Positions 48,999 through 58,248 of a stretch of 64,000 nt of DNA are shown here, one piece after another (position 1 is the stretch's first letter; each line of letters begins with the position of its first letter). The position numbers were made by a program, and so were the translations under genes. Source of the DNA: Flavobacterium tagetis (GTDB taxonomy: Bacteria > Bacteroidota > Bacteroidia > Flavobacteriales > Flavobacteriaceae). The notes beneath the pieces are model-generated. The model was not told the origin of the DNA. It searched no databases and saw only the letters and a program-made list of their open reading frames with translations. The DNA lies in the NCBI RefSeq assembly GCF_016735615.1, contig NZ_JAERSF010000005.1:1-64000 (forward strand). The letters are read 5' to 3'.

Positions 48999-49628
48999 AT
49001 GTCACACATCGAATTGAACGATAAAAAAATTCAGATTCTTAATGTTGCAGAAAGGCTATTTTCTGAGAAAGGATTTGAGGGTACATCGATACGGGATATC
49101 TCCAAAGAGGCCAAAATTAATATTGCTATGGTCTCTTATTATTTTGGTTCAAAAGAAAGGCTACTGGAAGCTCTTATTTTTCACAAGACCGTTGATTTAA
49201 AACTACAACTCGAAAATTTATTACAAGAAGATCTAGAACCTCTTGAAAAAGTCAATAAATTAATCGAAATTTACATCAACAGAATTTGCCTTAACAAAGG
49301 GATTTACAGGGTTTTACACTTTGAACTTTATAACAAAAAGAGAGAAAAAAGCCTTCAAGCTTTTACTGAGCTCAAAAAAGGAAATTTAAAATCGGTTGAA
49401 AGCATTATTAAGCAAGGCCAGGCTCTTGGGGTTTTTAGAAAAGATGTAAATATCCAGCTCATTACACCAACAATTATCGGAACCTTTTTTCACTTTCACA
49501 TGAATCGCTCTTTCTTCGAAGAAATATTTGATTTAAAAACCGAAGAAATGTTTAACAATTACATTAAAAACGATCTTACAAAGCACATTCAACAAACTAT
49601 AAAAGCGCTACTTGTTTATGAAAATTAG
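48999..49628 (+). CDS. TetR family transcriptional repressor
   Basis: A 209-residue regulator; I use the ATG at 48999, as the longer frame starts with a TTG in the promoter. The N-terminal helix-turn-helix is standard: ILNVAERLFSEKGFEGTSIR, then DISKEAKINIAMVSYYFGSK. The C-terminal ligand domain (about 60-209) is divergent, as usual. Its stop overlaps the start of the TolC-like gene by 11 bases, so it is translated with the exporter. Tandem palindromes upstream suggest autorepression that also controls the pump. Confidence 0.9.
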   Translation: MSHIELNDKKIQILNVAERLFSEKGFEGTSIRDISKEAKINIAMVSYYFGSKERLLEALIFHKTVDLKLQLENLLQEDLEPLEKVNKLIEIYINRICLNKGIYRVLHFELYNKKREKSLQAFTELKKGNLKSVESIIKQGQALGVFRKDVNIQLITPTIIGTFFHFHMNRSFFEEIFDLKTEEMFNNYIKNDLTKHIQQTIKALLVYEN

Positions 49629-50937
49629 TCAATTAATGCTCTTTGGAGTTTTCTTTATCGGAATATCTTCAATAGAAGCACAAGAGAAAACAAGTTTAAC
49701 CTTGGGCGAGGCCGTACAAATGGCTTGGGAAAAGAGTAACGAAGTTACACTTGCCAATACTAAGGTAAACACAAAAAAATACGAATTAAAAACCGTAAAA
49801 AATAATCAATACCCAGATCTTAAAATTTCCGGTCAATATCAGCGTCTTACAAAAGCATCGATTGATTTGCCTAATCAGGGTGAAAGTGCTTCATTAGCTT
49901 CTCCAGATAGAGCAATGCTTGGAATGGCAAATTTAAGTCTTCCTATTTTTGCTGGATTTAAAATTCAAAACAGCATTGATGCATATGAAGGGATGTACGA
50001 AGCAGAAACTGCTAATGCTGAAAAAACTAAAGAAGATGTTGCATTAAAAGCAATCACTTATTACACAGCATTATACAAGGCTCAAAAAACTTTAGATGTT
50101 TTAAACGAAAATCAAAAAAGCGCCAAACAGCGTGTTACTGATTTTACCGAGTTGGAGAAAAACGGAATTATTCCGAGAAATGATTTATTGAAAGCGCAAT
50201 TATTAGTTTCTAAAACGCAATTATCTATTGATGAAGCTAATAACAACATCAATAATATCAATTTCTATTTGACTACTTTGCTGAAATTAGATCCTAATGT
50301 AAAAATTCAGGTAAATGAAGAAGATTTCTTTAATCTTAAAACAAGCAATTCTATAACATCTGATGCCGTTGCACTTGAAAGCAGAAAAGATTTAGAAGCA
50401 ATAAGATTACAAGGTAAAGCTTCAGAAGCTAATGTCAAAATTGCAAAAGCTGGATATTATCCTTCAATTTCACTTTTAGGTGGTTACACTGCATTTGATC
50501 TTAAAGACATTGTAACAGTAAAATATGCGATGAACTTTGGAATCGGATTATCTTATGATTTATCAGGTATTCTAAAAAATAATGTTCACGTAAAAGAAGC
50601 AGAAAGCAGAGCTTTGGAAGTAAAAAATACTGAAGCAATTATGACAGACCGCATTAAAGTAGAGGTTCAAAAATCTATTGAAGATTATGACCTAGCAATT
50701 AATCAAAGTGTGGTGTATGAAGAAGCTTTACAGCAAGCAGCAGAAAACTACAGATTAGTAAAAGATAAATTTGACAACGGTTTATCTGACACTAATGATT
50801 TAGTAGAAGCAGATGTAGAGCATTTAAATGCTAAAATTCAAACTGCTTTATCTAAAGCAACCATTATTCAAAAATATTACGAATTACTTTCAGTATCAGG
50901 ACAATTATCACAATCATTCAATCTTTCTAAAATATAA
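49618..50937 (+). CDS. TolC family outer-membrane efflux protein
   Basis: A 439-residue outer-membrane channel. ATG 49618 overlaps the TetR gene by 11 bases; signal peptide MKISQLMLFGVFFIGISSIEA-like, ending near AQE. Two OEP repeats (about 25-210 and 240-435) have long alpha-helical tunnel segments such as TLGEAVQMAWEKSNEV and the later AESRALEVKNTEAIMTDRIK. No lipobox, unlike the RND outer-membrane factor at 7.6 kb. With the next two genes it forms an EmrAB-TolC-type tripartite exporter. Confidence 0.92.
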   Translation: MKISQLMLFGVFFIGISSIEAQEKTSLTLGEAVQMAWEKSNEVTLANTKVNTKKYELKTVKNNQYPDLKISGQYQRLTKASIDLPNQGESASLASPDRAMLGMANLSLPIFAGFKIQNSIDAYEGMYEAETANAEKTKEDVALKAITYYTALYKAQKTLDVLNENQKSAKQRVTDFTELEKNGIIPRNDLLKAQLLVSKTQLSIDEANNNINNINFYLTTLLKLDPNVKIQVNEEDFFNLKTSNSITSDAVALESRKDLEAIRLQGKASEANVKIAKAGYYPSISLLGGYTAFDLKDIVTVKYAMNFGIGLSYDLSGILKNNVHVKEAESRALEVKNTEAIMTDRIKVEVQKSIEDYDLAINQSVVYEEALQQAAENYRLVKDKFDNGLSDTNDLVEADVEHLNAKIQTALSKATIIQKYYELLSVSGQLSQSFNLSKI

Positions 50938-50949
50938 TCGATAGCTCTC

Positions 50950-52029
50950 ATGGAAAAGAAAAAAACAAATAAAAAATTCATCATCATACTTGCAGTTCTG
51001 ATTTTAGGAGGCGGAACTTATGGAATATCTAAATACCTACACGGTCAAGCTCACGAAGAAACGGATGATGCTCAAATCGAGAAAAAAATGAACCCGATTA
51101 TCCCTAGAGTTTCAGGATATATCAGCAAAGTTTATGTGAAAGATAATGATTATGTAAAAAAAGGAGATACTTTATTTACTATTGACAAGAGAGATTATCA
51201 ATTAAAGATTGATGAAGCTAATGCTGCTTTATTAGGTGCTGAAGGTCAGTACGAAGCTGCAAAAGCTGATATCGGAAGTGCTTATGCAAGCATCTCAGTA
51301 TCTGATGCTCAAATGAGATCTGCAAGTGGTTCTATCGAAAGCGCAAGAATTAGATTGAGACAGCTTACAAACGATTACAACCGTTACAACAACTTGTACA
51401 AAACTCATACTATTACAAAACAACAATATGAGCAAGCTTTAACAGCAAAAGAAGAAGCAGAAAACCAAGTACGTGTTTTAGAGCAACAACAAAAAGCTAC
51501 TTCTTACCAAAAATCTGTTATTCAGTCAAAATCTAAAGTTTCAGACAAACAAACAGAAGTTGCTGCAGCAAACATCAAAAAAGCAAAAACAATGCTAGAT
51601 GTGGCTCACTTAAACCTTTCTTATACCGTAGTAACTGCTGCAATTGATGGTCAGGTTTCTAAAGTTGATATTCAGCCAGGACAATTGGTTCAGCCAGGAC
51701 AATCTTTATTCTACATCATTAACAACAACGAAGCTTGGGTTGTAGCTAACTTCAAAGAAACACAATTGAACAAAATGGTTGTGGGACAAAAAGTAAGCTT
51801 AAAAGTAGATGCTTATCCAAACTATGAGTTTAAAGGAACTGTATCTTCTTTCTCTCCTGCAACAGGATCTCGTTTTTCATTATTACCTCCTGATAACGCA
51901 ACAGGAAACTTCGTAAAAACAATTCAGAGATTACCAGTAAAAATTACCATAGACGAATCAAACGATCCTGAAAAAGTAAAACTTTTAAGACCAGGTATGA
52001 ACGTTGACGTAGATGTACATTTGAAATAA
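50950..52029 (+). CDS. HlyD/EmrA family membrane fusion protein
   Basis: A 359-residue adaptor with one N-terminal membrane helix (about 8-26, KKFIIILAVLILGGGTYGIS), a biotinyl-lipoyl-like domain split by a long coiled-coil hairpin (about 95-215), and a beta barrel. Typical segments: DDAQIEKKMNPIIPRVSGYI, YVKDNDYVKKGDTLFTID, AAIDGQVSKVDIQPGQLV and AWVVANFKETQLNKM. It links the DHA2 pump encoded next to the TolC-like channel encoded before it. The gap to each neighbour is 5-12 bases. Confidence 0.93.
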   Translation: MEKKKTNKKFIIILAVLILGGGTYGISKYLHGQAHEETDDAQIEKKMNPIIPRVSGYISKVYVKDNDYVKKGDTLFTIDKRDYQLKIDEANAALLGAEGQYEAAKADIGSAYASISVSDAQMRSASGSIESARIRLRQLTNDYNRYNNLYKTHTITKQQYEQALTAKEEAENQVRVLEQQQKATSYQKSVIQSKSKVSDKQTEVAAANIKKAKTMLDVAHLNLSYTVVTAAIDGQVSKVDIQPGQLVQPGQSLFYIINNNEAWVVANFKETQLNKMVVGQKVSLKVDAYPNYEFKGTVSSFSPATGSRFSLLPPDNATGNFVKTIQRLPVKITIDESNDPEKVKLLRPGMNVDVDVHLK

Positions 52030-52034
52030 AATAA

Positions 52035-53621
52035 ATGGCAACAGCAGTACAAGACGACGATTTAGTAGAATACGGTTTCAGACGCGTTATCATTACAATT
52101 ACAGCAGTACTTTGTGCACTGCTGGAAATTGTAGATACGACGATTGTAAACGTAGCGCTGACTGACATGCGCGGAAGTCTTGGTGCTACCTTGACTGATG
52201 TGGCATGGGTAATTACAGCATACGCAATTGCGAATGTTATTGTAATTCCGATGACGAGCTGGCTATCACAGCAATTTGGAAGACGTAACTATTTTGTGGC
52301 TTCCATTATAATATTTACGGTCTGTTCTTTTTTGTGTGGTAATGCCACCAATATTTGGGAACTTGTAGCCTTCCGATTCGTACAAGGTATGGGCGGTGGA
52401 GCACTACTAGTAACAGCCCAAACGATTATTACAGAGAGCTATCCCGTAGCAAAACGTGGAATGGCACAGGCTATTTACGGAATGGGTGTAATTGTTGGTC
52501 CAACATTAGGTCCGCCTTTGGGAGGATATTTAGTAGATAACTATTCTTGGCCATATATTTTCTATATCAATATTCCGTTAGGAATTATCGCTACTATTTT
52601 GGCTTTAACATTTGTTAGAAGTCCGAAATATGGAGAAAAATTAAAAGCCAATCAGGTTGACTGGTGGGGAATTATATTGTTGACTGCATTTATCGGTTCT
52701 TTACAGTTCGTATTAGAACACGGACAGCAAGACGACTGGTTTAATGACTCTACAATTGTGACCTTAAGTGTTGTAACTGTTCTTGGATTGGTTCTTTTTA
52801 TTTGGAGAGAGCTTACCTATGAATATCCAATTGTAAACCTAAGCGTTTTAAAAGATGGAAATCTTAGAATTGGAACCATTATGTGTTTTATTCTTGGTTT
52901 CGGTTTGTATGGTTCAACATTGATTATCCCAATTTACACGCAATCTATTTTAGGATGGACAGCAACTGATGCAGGATTATTATTGATTCCGGGATCTATT
53001 ACAACGGCTATTATGATGCCATTTGTGGGTAATATGATTCAGAAAGGTGTGCCTCAAGGCTATATGGTTGGAGTAGGATTTTTAATTTTCTTCTTCTTTA
53101 CCTTTATGATGTACAGCCGAATGACACCTGACACAGGAGTTGAACATATGTACTGGCCTTTAATTTTGAGAGGAATTGGTTTAGGATTGCTTTTCGTTCC
53201 TATTACAACACTTTCGCTTTCGACTTTAAAAGGAAAACAAATTGGTGAAGGAGCTGCATTTACTGGAATGATGCGTCAATTAGGCGGATCTTTTGGTATC
53301 GCGATTATTACCACTTTCATCACACGTTTTAGTCAATCTCATAGAGTAGATTTAATTAATAACCTAGATCCTGCCAAATTTGATGTGCAGCAGCGTATTG
53401 CAGGAATGCAGCACGCCTTCATGGCAAAAGGATATAGTGCAGATGTTGCTTTGAAAAAAGCGTATCAAGCTATCGAAATGTCCGTAATGAAACAAAGCAC
53501 TGTAATGGCTTATATGGATATTTTCCTTTATCTAGGAATTATGTTTTTATGTTGCATACCGATTATTCTCTTTATCAAAAAAGGGAAGAACAAAATTAGT
53601 GCAGCCGACGCAATGCATTAA
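52035..53621 (+). CDS. DHA2 family MFS drug exporter (EmrB-like)
   Basis: A 528-residue inner-membrane major facilitator protein with about 14 helices, as in EmrB. The DHA2 motifs are LEIVDTTIVNVALTDM (motif D1 in TM1), SQQFGRRNYF (motif A) and YGMGVIVGPTLGPPLGGYLV (motif C, antiporter). It exchanges protons for hydrophobic toxic compounds. Third gene of the TetR operon; terminator directly follows. Confidence 0.94.
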   Translation: MATAVQDDDLVEYGFRRVIITITAVLCALLEIVDTTIVNVALTDMRGSLGATLTDVAWVITAYAIANVIVIPMTSWLSQQFGRRNYFVASIIIFTVCSFLCGNATNIWELVAFRFVQGMGGGALLVTAQTIITESYPVAKRGMAQAIYGMGVIVGPTLGPPLGGYLVDNYSWPYIFYINIPLGIIATILALTFVRSPKYGEKLKANQVDWWGIILLTAFIGSLQFVLEHGQQDDWFNDSTIVTLSVVTVLGLVLFIWRELTYEYPIVNLSVLKDGNLRIGTIMCFILGFGLYGSTLIIPIYTQSILGWTATDAGLLLIPGSITTAIMMPFVGNMIQKGVPQGYMVGVGFLIFFFFTFMMYSRMTPDTGVEHMYWPLILRGIGLGLLFVPITTLSLSTLKGKQIGEGAAFTGMMRQLGGSFGIAIITTFITRFSQSHRVDLINNLDPAKFDVQQRIAGMQHAFMAKGYSADVALKKAYQAIEMSVMKQSTVMAYMDIFLYLGIMFLCCIPIILFIKKGKNKISAADAMH

Positions 53622-53645
53622 TGATAATAGATTTATAATACGCAG

Positions 53646-53679
53646 AAACGCCGAATTCATCATTTAGAATTCGGCGTTT
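53646..53679 (+). terminator. terminator of the TetR/TolC/EmrAB operon
   Basis: AAACGCCGAATTC (53646-53658) pairs with GAATTCGGCGTTT (53667-53679), followed by ATTTTTT. Confidence 0.85.
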
Positions 53680-53692
53680 ATTTTTTCTATTT

Positions 53693-53803
53693 AACCGCAA
53701 AGACGCAAAGATTTTATTTCTAAGAGTCGATAAAAACGCAAAGTTCGCAAAGCTTTGTGTAAAACCTTTGCGAACTTTGCGTAAACCTTGCGCCTTTGCG
53801 GTT
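53693..53803. repeat. CGCAAAG word element
   Basis: Outer words AACCGCAAAG (left) and CTTTGCGGTT (right) enclose an inner perfect pairing of CGCAAAGTTCGCAAAG (53737-53752) with CTTTGCGAACTTTGCG (53766-53781). It is a nested palindrome between the exporter terminator and the convergent yaaA gene. Confidence 0.78.
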
Positions 53804-53826
53804 AAAAAACTTAGTCCCTTAAAAAG

Positions 53827-54585
53827 TCACCTTGTAAAAACCAAATGATTCCCTTTTGAAAGATTGGCATCAAACTGATATCCTTCATAATTAAAACCTT
53901 TTAAGTCATCTATAGTTTCAGCATTCGTATCAATAATATAACGCACCATCATGCCTCTCGCCTTTTTGGCAAAGAAACTGATCATTTTTAATTTTCCGTC
54001 TTTGTAATCTTTAAAGTCCGGAGTGATTACAGGAACTTTCAAAGCTTTTACATCAACAGCAGAAAAATATTCATTACTCGCCAAATTCACGAATAACTCA
54101 TTTTTTTTCAATTCTTTGTTTAAAGCTTTCGTTACAACAGGTTTCCAGAATTCATGAAGGTTTTTAGATTCGCCAACTGGCATTTTAGTTCCCATTTCCA
54201 AACGATACGCCTGCATTAAATCTAATGGTTTCAAAAGTCCGTAAAGGCCAGATAAAATTCTAAGTTTATCTTGCAAAACATCTAATTTCTCTAACGGAAT
54301 GGTATAAGCATCTAAACCTGTATACACATCGCCATCAAAAGTATAAACTGCTGGGCGCGCATTTTCGGGCGTGAAAGGAGTTTTCCAATCCTGATTACGT
54401 TTCCAGTTTAAATCGGCTAATTTGTCTGAGATAGACATTAGTTCTGATAATTCAGATGGCTTTTTTGTTTTTACTACTTTATGAACCACTCTTGCTTCTT
54501 TTAAGAATGAAGGTTCTGTATATTGAGATGTTGGTAATTTTTTTTCGAAATTCAATGATTTCGCTGGAGATATAACAATTTTCAT
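53827..54585 (-). CDS. yaaA: YaaA family peroxide-stress protein
   Basis: A 252-residue cytoplasmic protein of the YaaA/UPF0246 family. Signature segments: VISPAKSLNFEKKLPTSQYT at the start, RPAVYTFDGDVYTGLDAYTI, LRILSGLYGLLKPLDLMQAY and RLEMGTKMP, and ISFFAKKARGMMVRYII near the end. In E. coli YaaA lowers damage from hydrogen peroxide by limiting free iron. Single gene; no OxyR-like site seen. About 530 bases of repeat-rich DNA lie upstream. Confidence 0.9.
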   Translation of the reverse strand: MKIVISPAKSLNFEKKLPTSQYTEPSFLKEARVVHKVVKTKKPSELSELMSISDKLADLNWKRNQDWKTPFTPENARPAVYTFDGDVYTGLDAYTIPLEKLDVLQDKLRILSGLYGLLKPLDLMQAYRLEMGTKMPVGESKNLHEFWKPVVTKALNKELKKNELFVNLASNEYFSAVDVKALKVPVITPDFKDYKDGKLKMISFFAKKARGMMVRYIIDTNAETIDDLKGFNYEGYQFDANLSKGNHLVFTR

Positions 54586-54677
54586 GTGCGCTTTTTTCTA
54601 TGATTCAAAAATACAAATTGAATTTTTAAAAACAGATTATCGCAATTGATTTGTTTTATGGGTCCATATTTTTTTTC

Positions 54678-54791
54678 GCCACGAATTCACGAATTTATTT
54701 TTAAAATCTTTGAGCAAAATTTCGAATGAATTTGTGTAATTCACTATCCTGTTTTTTTTAATCAATTAAAATTAATTCGTGAATTCGTGGC
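54678..54791. repeat. GCCACGAATTCACGAATT element, complete copy
   Basis: GCCACGAATTCACGAATT (54678-54695) pairs perfectly with AATTCGTGAATTCGTGGC (54774-54791). The interior is AT-rich. Part of a 530-base gap (54586-55115) that contains no gene but several partial copies of these words. Confidence 0.82.
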
Positions 54792-55037
54792 GGAAAAATT
54801 TAAATCATGTCGAAATTCACGAATTATTTTTTAAAATCTGAACACTCGATTTGTATTAATTCATGCAATTTACTTCCACCTTTTTTTATTTTCATAAAAT
54901 TGAATTGAAAAATTGTGAATTTACTCAAAAAATTAGGCTGTAGATTATAAAAGGCATTTTCTATGTTGTAAATTTGCATCCATAAAATTCCGAAAACATT
55001 TTCAATACAAAAATTGAAAGTTGTATTCTAAATAATA

Positions 55038-55098
55038 GCCACGAATTGACGAATTAACTTTTTAAAAAATTAATTAAAAAAATTTGTGAATTCGTGGC
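55038..55098. repeat. GCCACGAATTGACGAATT element, second copy
   Basis: GCCACGAATTGACGAATT (55038-55055) faces AATTTGTGAATTCGTGGC (55081-55098). It ends 17 bases before the GxxExxY gene. A further right half-copy lies immediately after that gene (55492-55509). Confidence 0.78.
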
Positions 55099-55115
55099 AG
55101 AAAAAAATTTAGATC

Positions 55116-55490
55116 ATGACGAAAATATTGTATCAACAAGAAAGCTATCAGATAATGGGAATTTTATTTGATGTTCATAGAAATTTAGGTGGGGGCTTTT
55201 CTGAAATCGTATATAAAGATGCTTTAGAATATGAATTTAAGAAAGCTAATATTCCATTTGAAAGAGAAAAAGAATATTTGGTAAATTATAAAGACATAAT
55301 TTTAGATCACAAATTTTATGCTGATTTTGTTTTGTTTGATCAAATTATACTTGAAATAAAATCAAGCGATTTTTTACATCCAAAATACATTTCACAATGT
55401 CTTAATTATCTAAAAGTTTCCAAAAATAAATTAGCGATTTTAGCAAACTTTAATTCTACCTCACTTGAACATAAACGTATTATTTTATAA
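55116..55490 (+). CDS. GxxExxY family protein
   Basis: A 124-residue protein of the GxxExxY family: the namesake motif is GGGFSEIVYKDALEYEF near residues 26-42, and later HKFYADFVLFDQIILEIKSS has the acidic and lysine residues (D, E, K) of a nuclease-like PD-(D/E)XK arrangement. The family is of unknown function, and nuclease activity is only an inference from the motif. The gene is enclosed by inverted GCCACGAATT / AATTCGTGGC words, as if carried inside a repeat element, and is 15 bases from the CCA-adding enzyme gene. Confidence 0.82.
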   Translation: MTKILYQQESYQIMGILFDVHRNLGGGFSEIVYKDALEYEFKKANIPFEREKEYLVNYKDIILDHKFYADFVLFDQIILEIKSSDFLHPKYISQCLNYLKVSKNKLAILANFNSTSLEHKRIIL

Positions 55491-55491
55491 A

Positions 55492-55509
55492 AATTAGTGA
55501 ATTCGTGGC
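55492..55509. repeat. right half-copy of GCCACGAATT element
   Basis: AATTAGTGAATTCGTGGC is the reverse complement of the left end at 55038-55055 with two mismatches. Its last bases (GTGGC) contain the GTG used as start codon by the next gene. Confidence 0.78.
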
Positions 55510-56938
55510 GATACAAACAAACTATAAAACTGCTTTACAAAACAAAATCTTCGATGTTATTTCGAAAGCTTCTCAGGAATTAAAAGTCGACTCTTATGTG
55601 ATCGGCGGATTTGTTCGTGATTTGCTTTTAAACCGAGGTTCTAAAAAAGACATTGATGTTGTTGCAGTTGGAAGCGGCATCGAATTGGCTCTTAAAGTTT
55701 CCGATTTACTTCCGAACAAACCAAAAGTTCAGGTTTTTAAAACTTACGGAACTGCAATGCTTCGTTTTGAAGATACCGATATCGAATTTGTTGGTGCACG
55801 AAAAGAATCTTATACCCGAGACAGTCGAAATCCGATTGTTGAAAATGGAACTTTGCAAGATGATCAAAATCGTCGTGATTTTACGATCAATGCATTGGCT
55901 TTATCATTGAATTCAACTAATTTCGGAGATCTTCTAGATCCGTTTGACGGATTAACCGATTTAGAAAACAAAACGATCAAAACGCCTTTGGATCCAGATA
56001 TTACCTATTCTGATGATCCTTTGCGAATGTTGCGCGCCATTCGTTTTGCAAATCAATTGAATTTTGAAATTGAAGAAAATTCATTAAACGCCATCACCAA
56101 AAATGCTGATCGCATTAAAATAATTTCTGGGGAGAGAATCGTTGATGAGTTAAACAAAATTCTCATGACCGATAAACCTTCAATAGGATTTTTACTTTTA
56201 TACAAAACCGGACTTTTAGATATTATTTTACCTGAATTGACCGCTTTGAATCAGGTGGAAGAAATTGAAGGGCATACACATAAAAACAATTTCTATCATA
56301 CGTTGGAAGTTGTTGACAACATCTGCCCAAATACAGATGATGTTTGGTTGCGATGGTCAGCATTACTTCATGATATTGGAAAAGCGCCAACAAAACGTTT
56401 TACAAAAAAACAAGGATGGACTTTTCACGGACATGAGTTTCTGGGCGGAAAAATGGCTAAGAAAATCTTTGAACGTTTGCACATGCCTTTGAACCATAAA
56501 ATGAAGTTCGTTCAGAAAATGGTTATTATGAGTTCACGTCCGATTGTTTTGGCGCAAGATATTGTGACTGATAGCGCAGTACGTCGTTTGGTCTTTGATG
56601 CTGGTGAAGATGTAGAAAACTTAATGACTTTGTGCGAAGCGGATATTACAACCAAAAATCCGTCAAAATTCAAGAAATATCATAAAAATTTTGAACTCGT
56701 ACGCAAGAAGATTGTTGAAGTAGAAGAACGCGATCATGTACGTAATTTTCAACCGCCAATTACGGGAGAAGAAATTATGGAAATGTTCGATTTAAAACCT
56801 TCACGAGAAATCGGAATTTTAAAAGAAGCCGTAAAAGAGGCCATTTTAGAAGGCGATATTCCGAATGAATATCAAGCCGCTTATGATTTCGTGATAAAAC
56901 GAGCTGAAAAATTAGGCTTAAAAAAAGTTGAGAAATAA
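55505..56938 (+). CDS. cca: CCA-adding tRNA nucleotidyltransferase with HD domain
   Basis: A 477-residue class II nucleotidyltransferase that adds or repairs the CCA end of tRNAs. Head domain: YVIGGFVRDLLLNRGSKKD and DIDVVAVGSG (metal-binding Asp pair), NRRDFTINALALSLN, and the Asp/Arg motif DDPLRMLRAIRFANQL. A C-terminal HD domain follows (HTHKNNFYHTLEVVDN, ALLHDIGKAP). The start codon is the GTG at 55505, which lies within a dispersed repeat word; the next Met is far inside the head domain. It is followed by the heme A synthase gene after 15 bases. Confidence 0.92.
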   Translation: MAIQTNYKTALQNKIFDVISKASQELKVDSYVIGGFVRDLLLNRGSKKDIDVVAVGSGIELALKVSDLLPNKPKVQVFKTYGTAMLRFEDTDIEFVGARKESYTRDSRNPIVENGTLQDDQNRRDFTINALALSLNSTNFGDLLDPFDGLTDLENKTIKTPLDPDITYSDDPLRMLRAIRFANQLNFEIEENSLNAITKNADRIKIISGERIVDELNKILMTDKPSIGFLLLYKTGLLDIILPELTALNQVEEIEGHTHKNNFYHTLEVVDNICPNTDDVWLRWSALLHDIGKAPTKRFTKKQGWTFHGHEFLGGKMAKKIFERLHMPLNHKMKFVQKMVIMSSRPIVLAQDIVTDSAVRRLVFDAGEDVENLMTLCEADITTKNPSKFKKYHKNFELVRKKIVEVEERDHVRNFQPPITGEEIMEMFDLKPSREIGILKEAVKEAILEGDIPNEYQAAYDFVIKRAEKLGLKKVEK

Positions 56939-56953
56939 GTAGTATTTAATAAA

Positions 56954-57979
56954 ATGAAAAAAGAGAATAAATCAGTAATCATTTGGTTACTATCGGGCTG
57001 TGTTTTATTATTTTTAATGGTCGTCGTGGGCGGAATCACACGTTTGACCAATTCAGGTTTATCTATGACTGATTGGCATTTGGTAACCGATACCTTTCCA
57101 CCTTTAACAGAAGCAAAATGGCAGGCTGCTTTTGACGAATACAAAAAATTTCCTGAGTATCAGAAAATCAATATTCACAATGATTTTCAGTTAGCCGATT
57201 ATAAATTCATTTATTTCTGGGAATGGTTTCACCGTTTTATCGGCCGTATTATTGGTTTGGTTTTCTTTGTGCCGTTTGTTTACTTTTTAGCCAAAAAGAA
57301 ATTAGATACTCCAACCATCAAAAAATGTATCGTTCTTTTGGCAATGGGAGCTTTCCAAGGATTTTTAGGTTGGTTTATGGTAAGAAGTGGATTAATTGAC
57401 AATCCAGATGTAAGCCACTTTAGACTTTCATTACACTTAACTTTTGCTTTTATCACATTTGCGTATACGCTTTGGGTTGCACTAGATCTGATTTATCCTG
57501 AAAGAAATATCAACAAGATTTTACCTCTTAGAAATATTGCGCGTTATGCTTTAGCAGCTCTTCTTATCCAGATTATTTACGGCGGATTCGTAGCGGGATT
57601 AAATGCCGGATTAATTCACAATCATTGGCCTTTAATGAGCGACGGAGAATTTATTCACGAATCGGTTTTTATTGAGCAATCTTCTTTAATAAAAAACTTA
57701 ATTGAAGGAAAAAGCGGTGTTCAGTTTGTACACAGAACTTTTGCTTATGTTGTTGTAGCGATTATTCTTTTTCTTTTCTTCAAAAGTAAAAAATACACAC
57801 TTACTCATACTCAATCAAACGGAATCAAAACTTTAGTTGTTTTTGTTTTCATTCAGTTCTTACTTGGCGTTTTCACTTTATTATACAGTGTACCTTTGGC
57901 TTTAGGATTAATTCATCAAATTATGGCATTCTTCCTTTTGAGTGCTATGACGTATACTTTACACCGATTAAGCAAATAA
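56954..57979 (+). CDS. ctaA: heme A synthase (COX15/CtaA family)
   Basis: A 341-residue inner-membrane enzyme with about eight helices that oxidises the methyl group of heme O to make heme A for aa3-type cytochrome oxidases. Haem-ligand histidines are visible in FWEWFHRFIGRIIGL, LSLHLTFAFI, VQFVHRTFAYVVVA and GLIHQIMAFF; the opening VVVGGITRLTNSGLSMTDWH is the family signature. Read from the same direction as cca (15-base gap). Terminator follows. Confidence 0.93.
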   Translation: MKKENKSVIIWLLSGCVLLFLMVVVGGITRLTNSGLSMTDWHLVTDTFPPLTEAKWQAAFDEYKKFPEYQKINIHNDFQLADYKFIYFWEWFHRFIGRIIGLVFFVPFVYFLAKKKLDTPTIKKCIVLLAMGAFQGFLGWFMVRSGLIDNPDVSHFRLSLHLTFAFITFAYTLWVALDLIYPERNINKILPLRNIARYALAALLIQIIYGGFVAGLNAGLIHNHWPLMSDGEFIHESVFIEQSSLIKNLIEGKSGVQFVHRTFAYVVVAIILFLFFKSKKYTLTHTQSNGIKTLVVFVFIQFLLGVFTLLYSVPLALGLIHQIMAFFLLSAMTYTLHRLSK

Positions 57980-58000
57980 GATTGAAATATATTAAAACAT

Positions 58001-58032
58001 AAAAAGGCTGTCTAAAAAAGACAGCCTTTTTT
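58001..58032. terminator. terminator of ctaA
   Basis: AAAAAGGCTGTC (58001-58012) pairs with GACAGCCTTTTT (58020-58031), then more T. The same stem words recur at 58249-58268. Confidence 0.85.
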
Positions 58033-58080
58033 TATTGGAAGGAATATTATTTTTAAAATTTATTTTATATGCAAAACCCC

Positions 58081-58230
58081 AGCGGAGTGAAATATTTATA
58101 GAATTACATTAAGACAAATAAAAAGAGCTCCGGAGGAGCGACATATATGTAGACTTTACAAAAATATGTCGCTCCTCTGAAGCTTTATCCTGTAAACATT
58201 TATCTTTTGCTATAAATATTTCGCTTCTCC
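58081..58230. repeat. nested double-palindrome element
   Basis: Outer arms GCGGAGTGAAATATTTATAG (58082-58101) and CTATAAATATTTCGCTTCTC (58210-58229) enclose inner arms AGCTCCGGAGGAGCGACATA (58126-58145) and TATGTCGCTCCTCTGAAGCT (58165-58184). The unit is flanked by two terminators with the same stem. It occupies the 356-base gap between convergent ctaA and the LytTR gene. From memory this word family is common in Flavobacteriia. Confidence 0.82.
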
Positions 58231-58248
58231 GAAGCTTACAAAAAAAAG

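Noticed and set aside
53693-55110. Possible CRISPR array from repeated short words
   Set aside because: Repeats are inverted pairs of differing length without regular spacing or unique spacers, and no cas gene is present.
55116-56938. GxxExxY gene as part of a toxin-antitoxin or defence system
   Set aside because: No partner gene of suitable size or type; the neighbours are yaaA and the housekeeping genes cca and ctaA.
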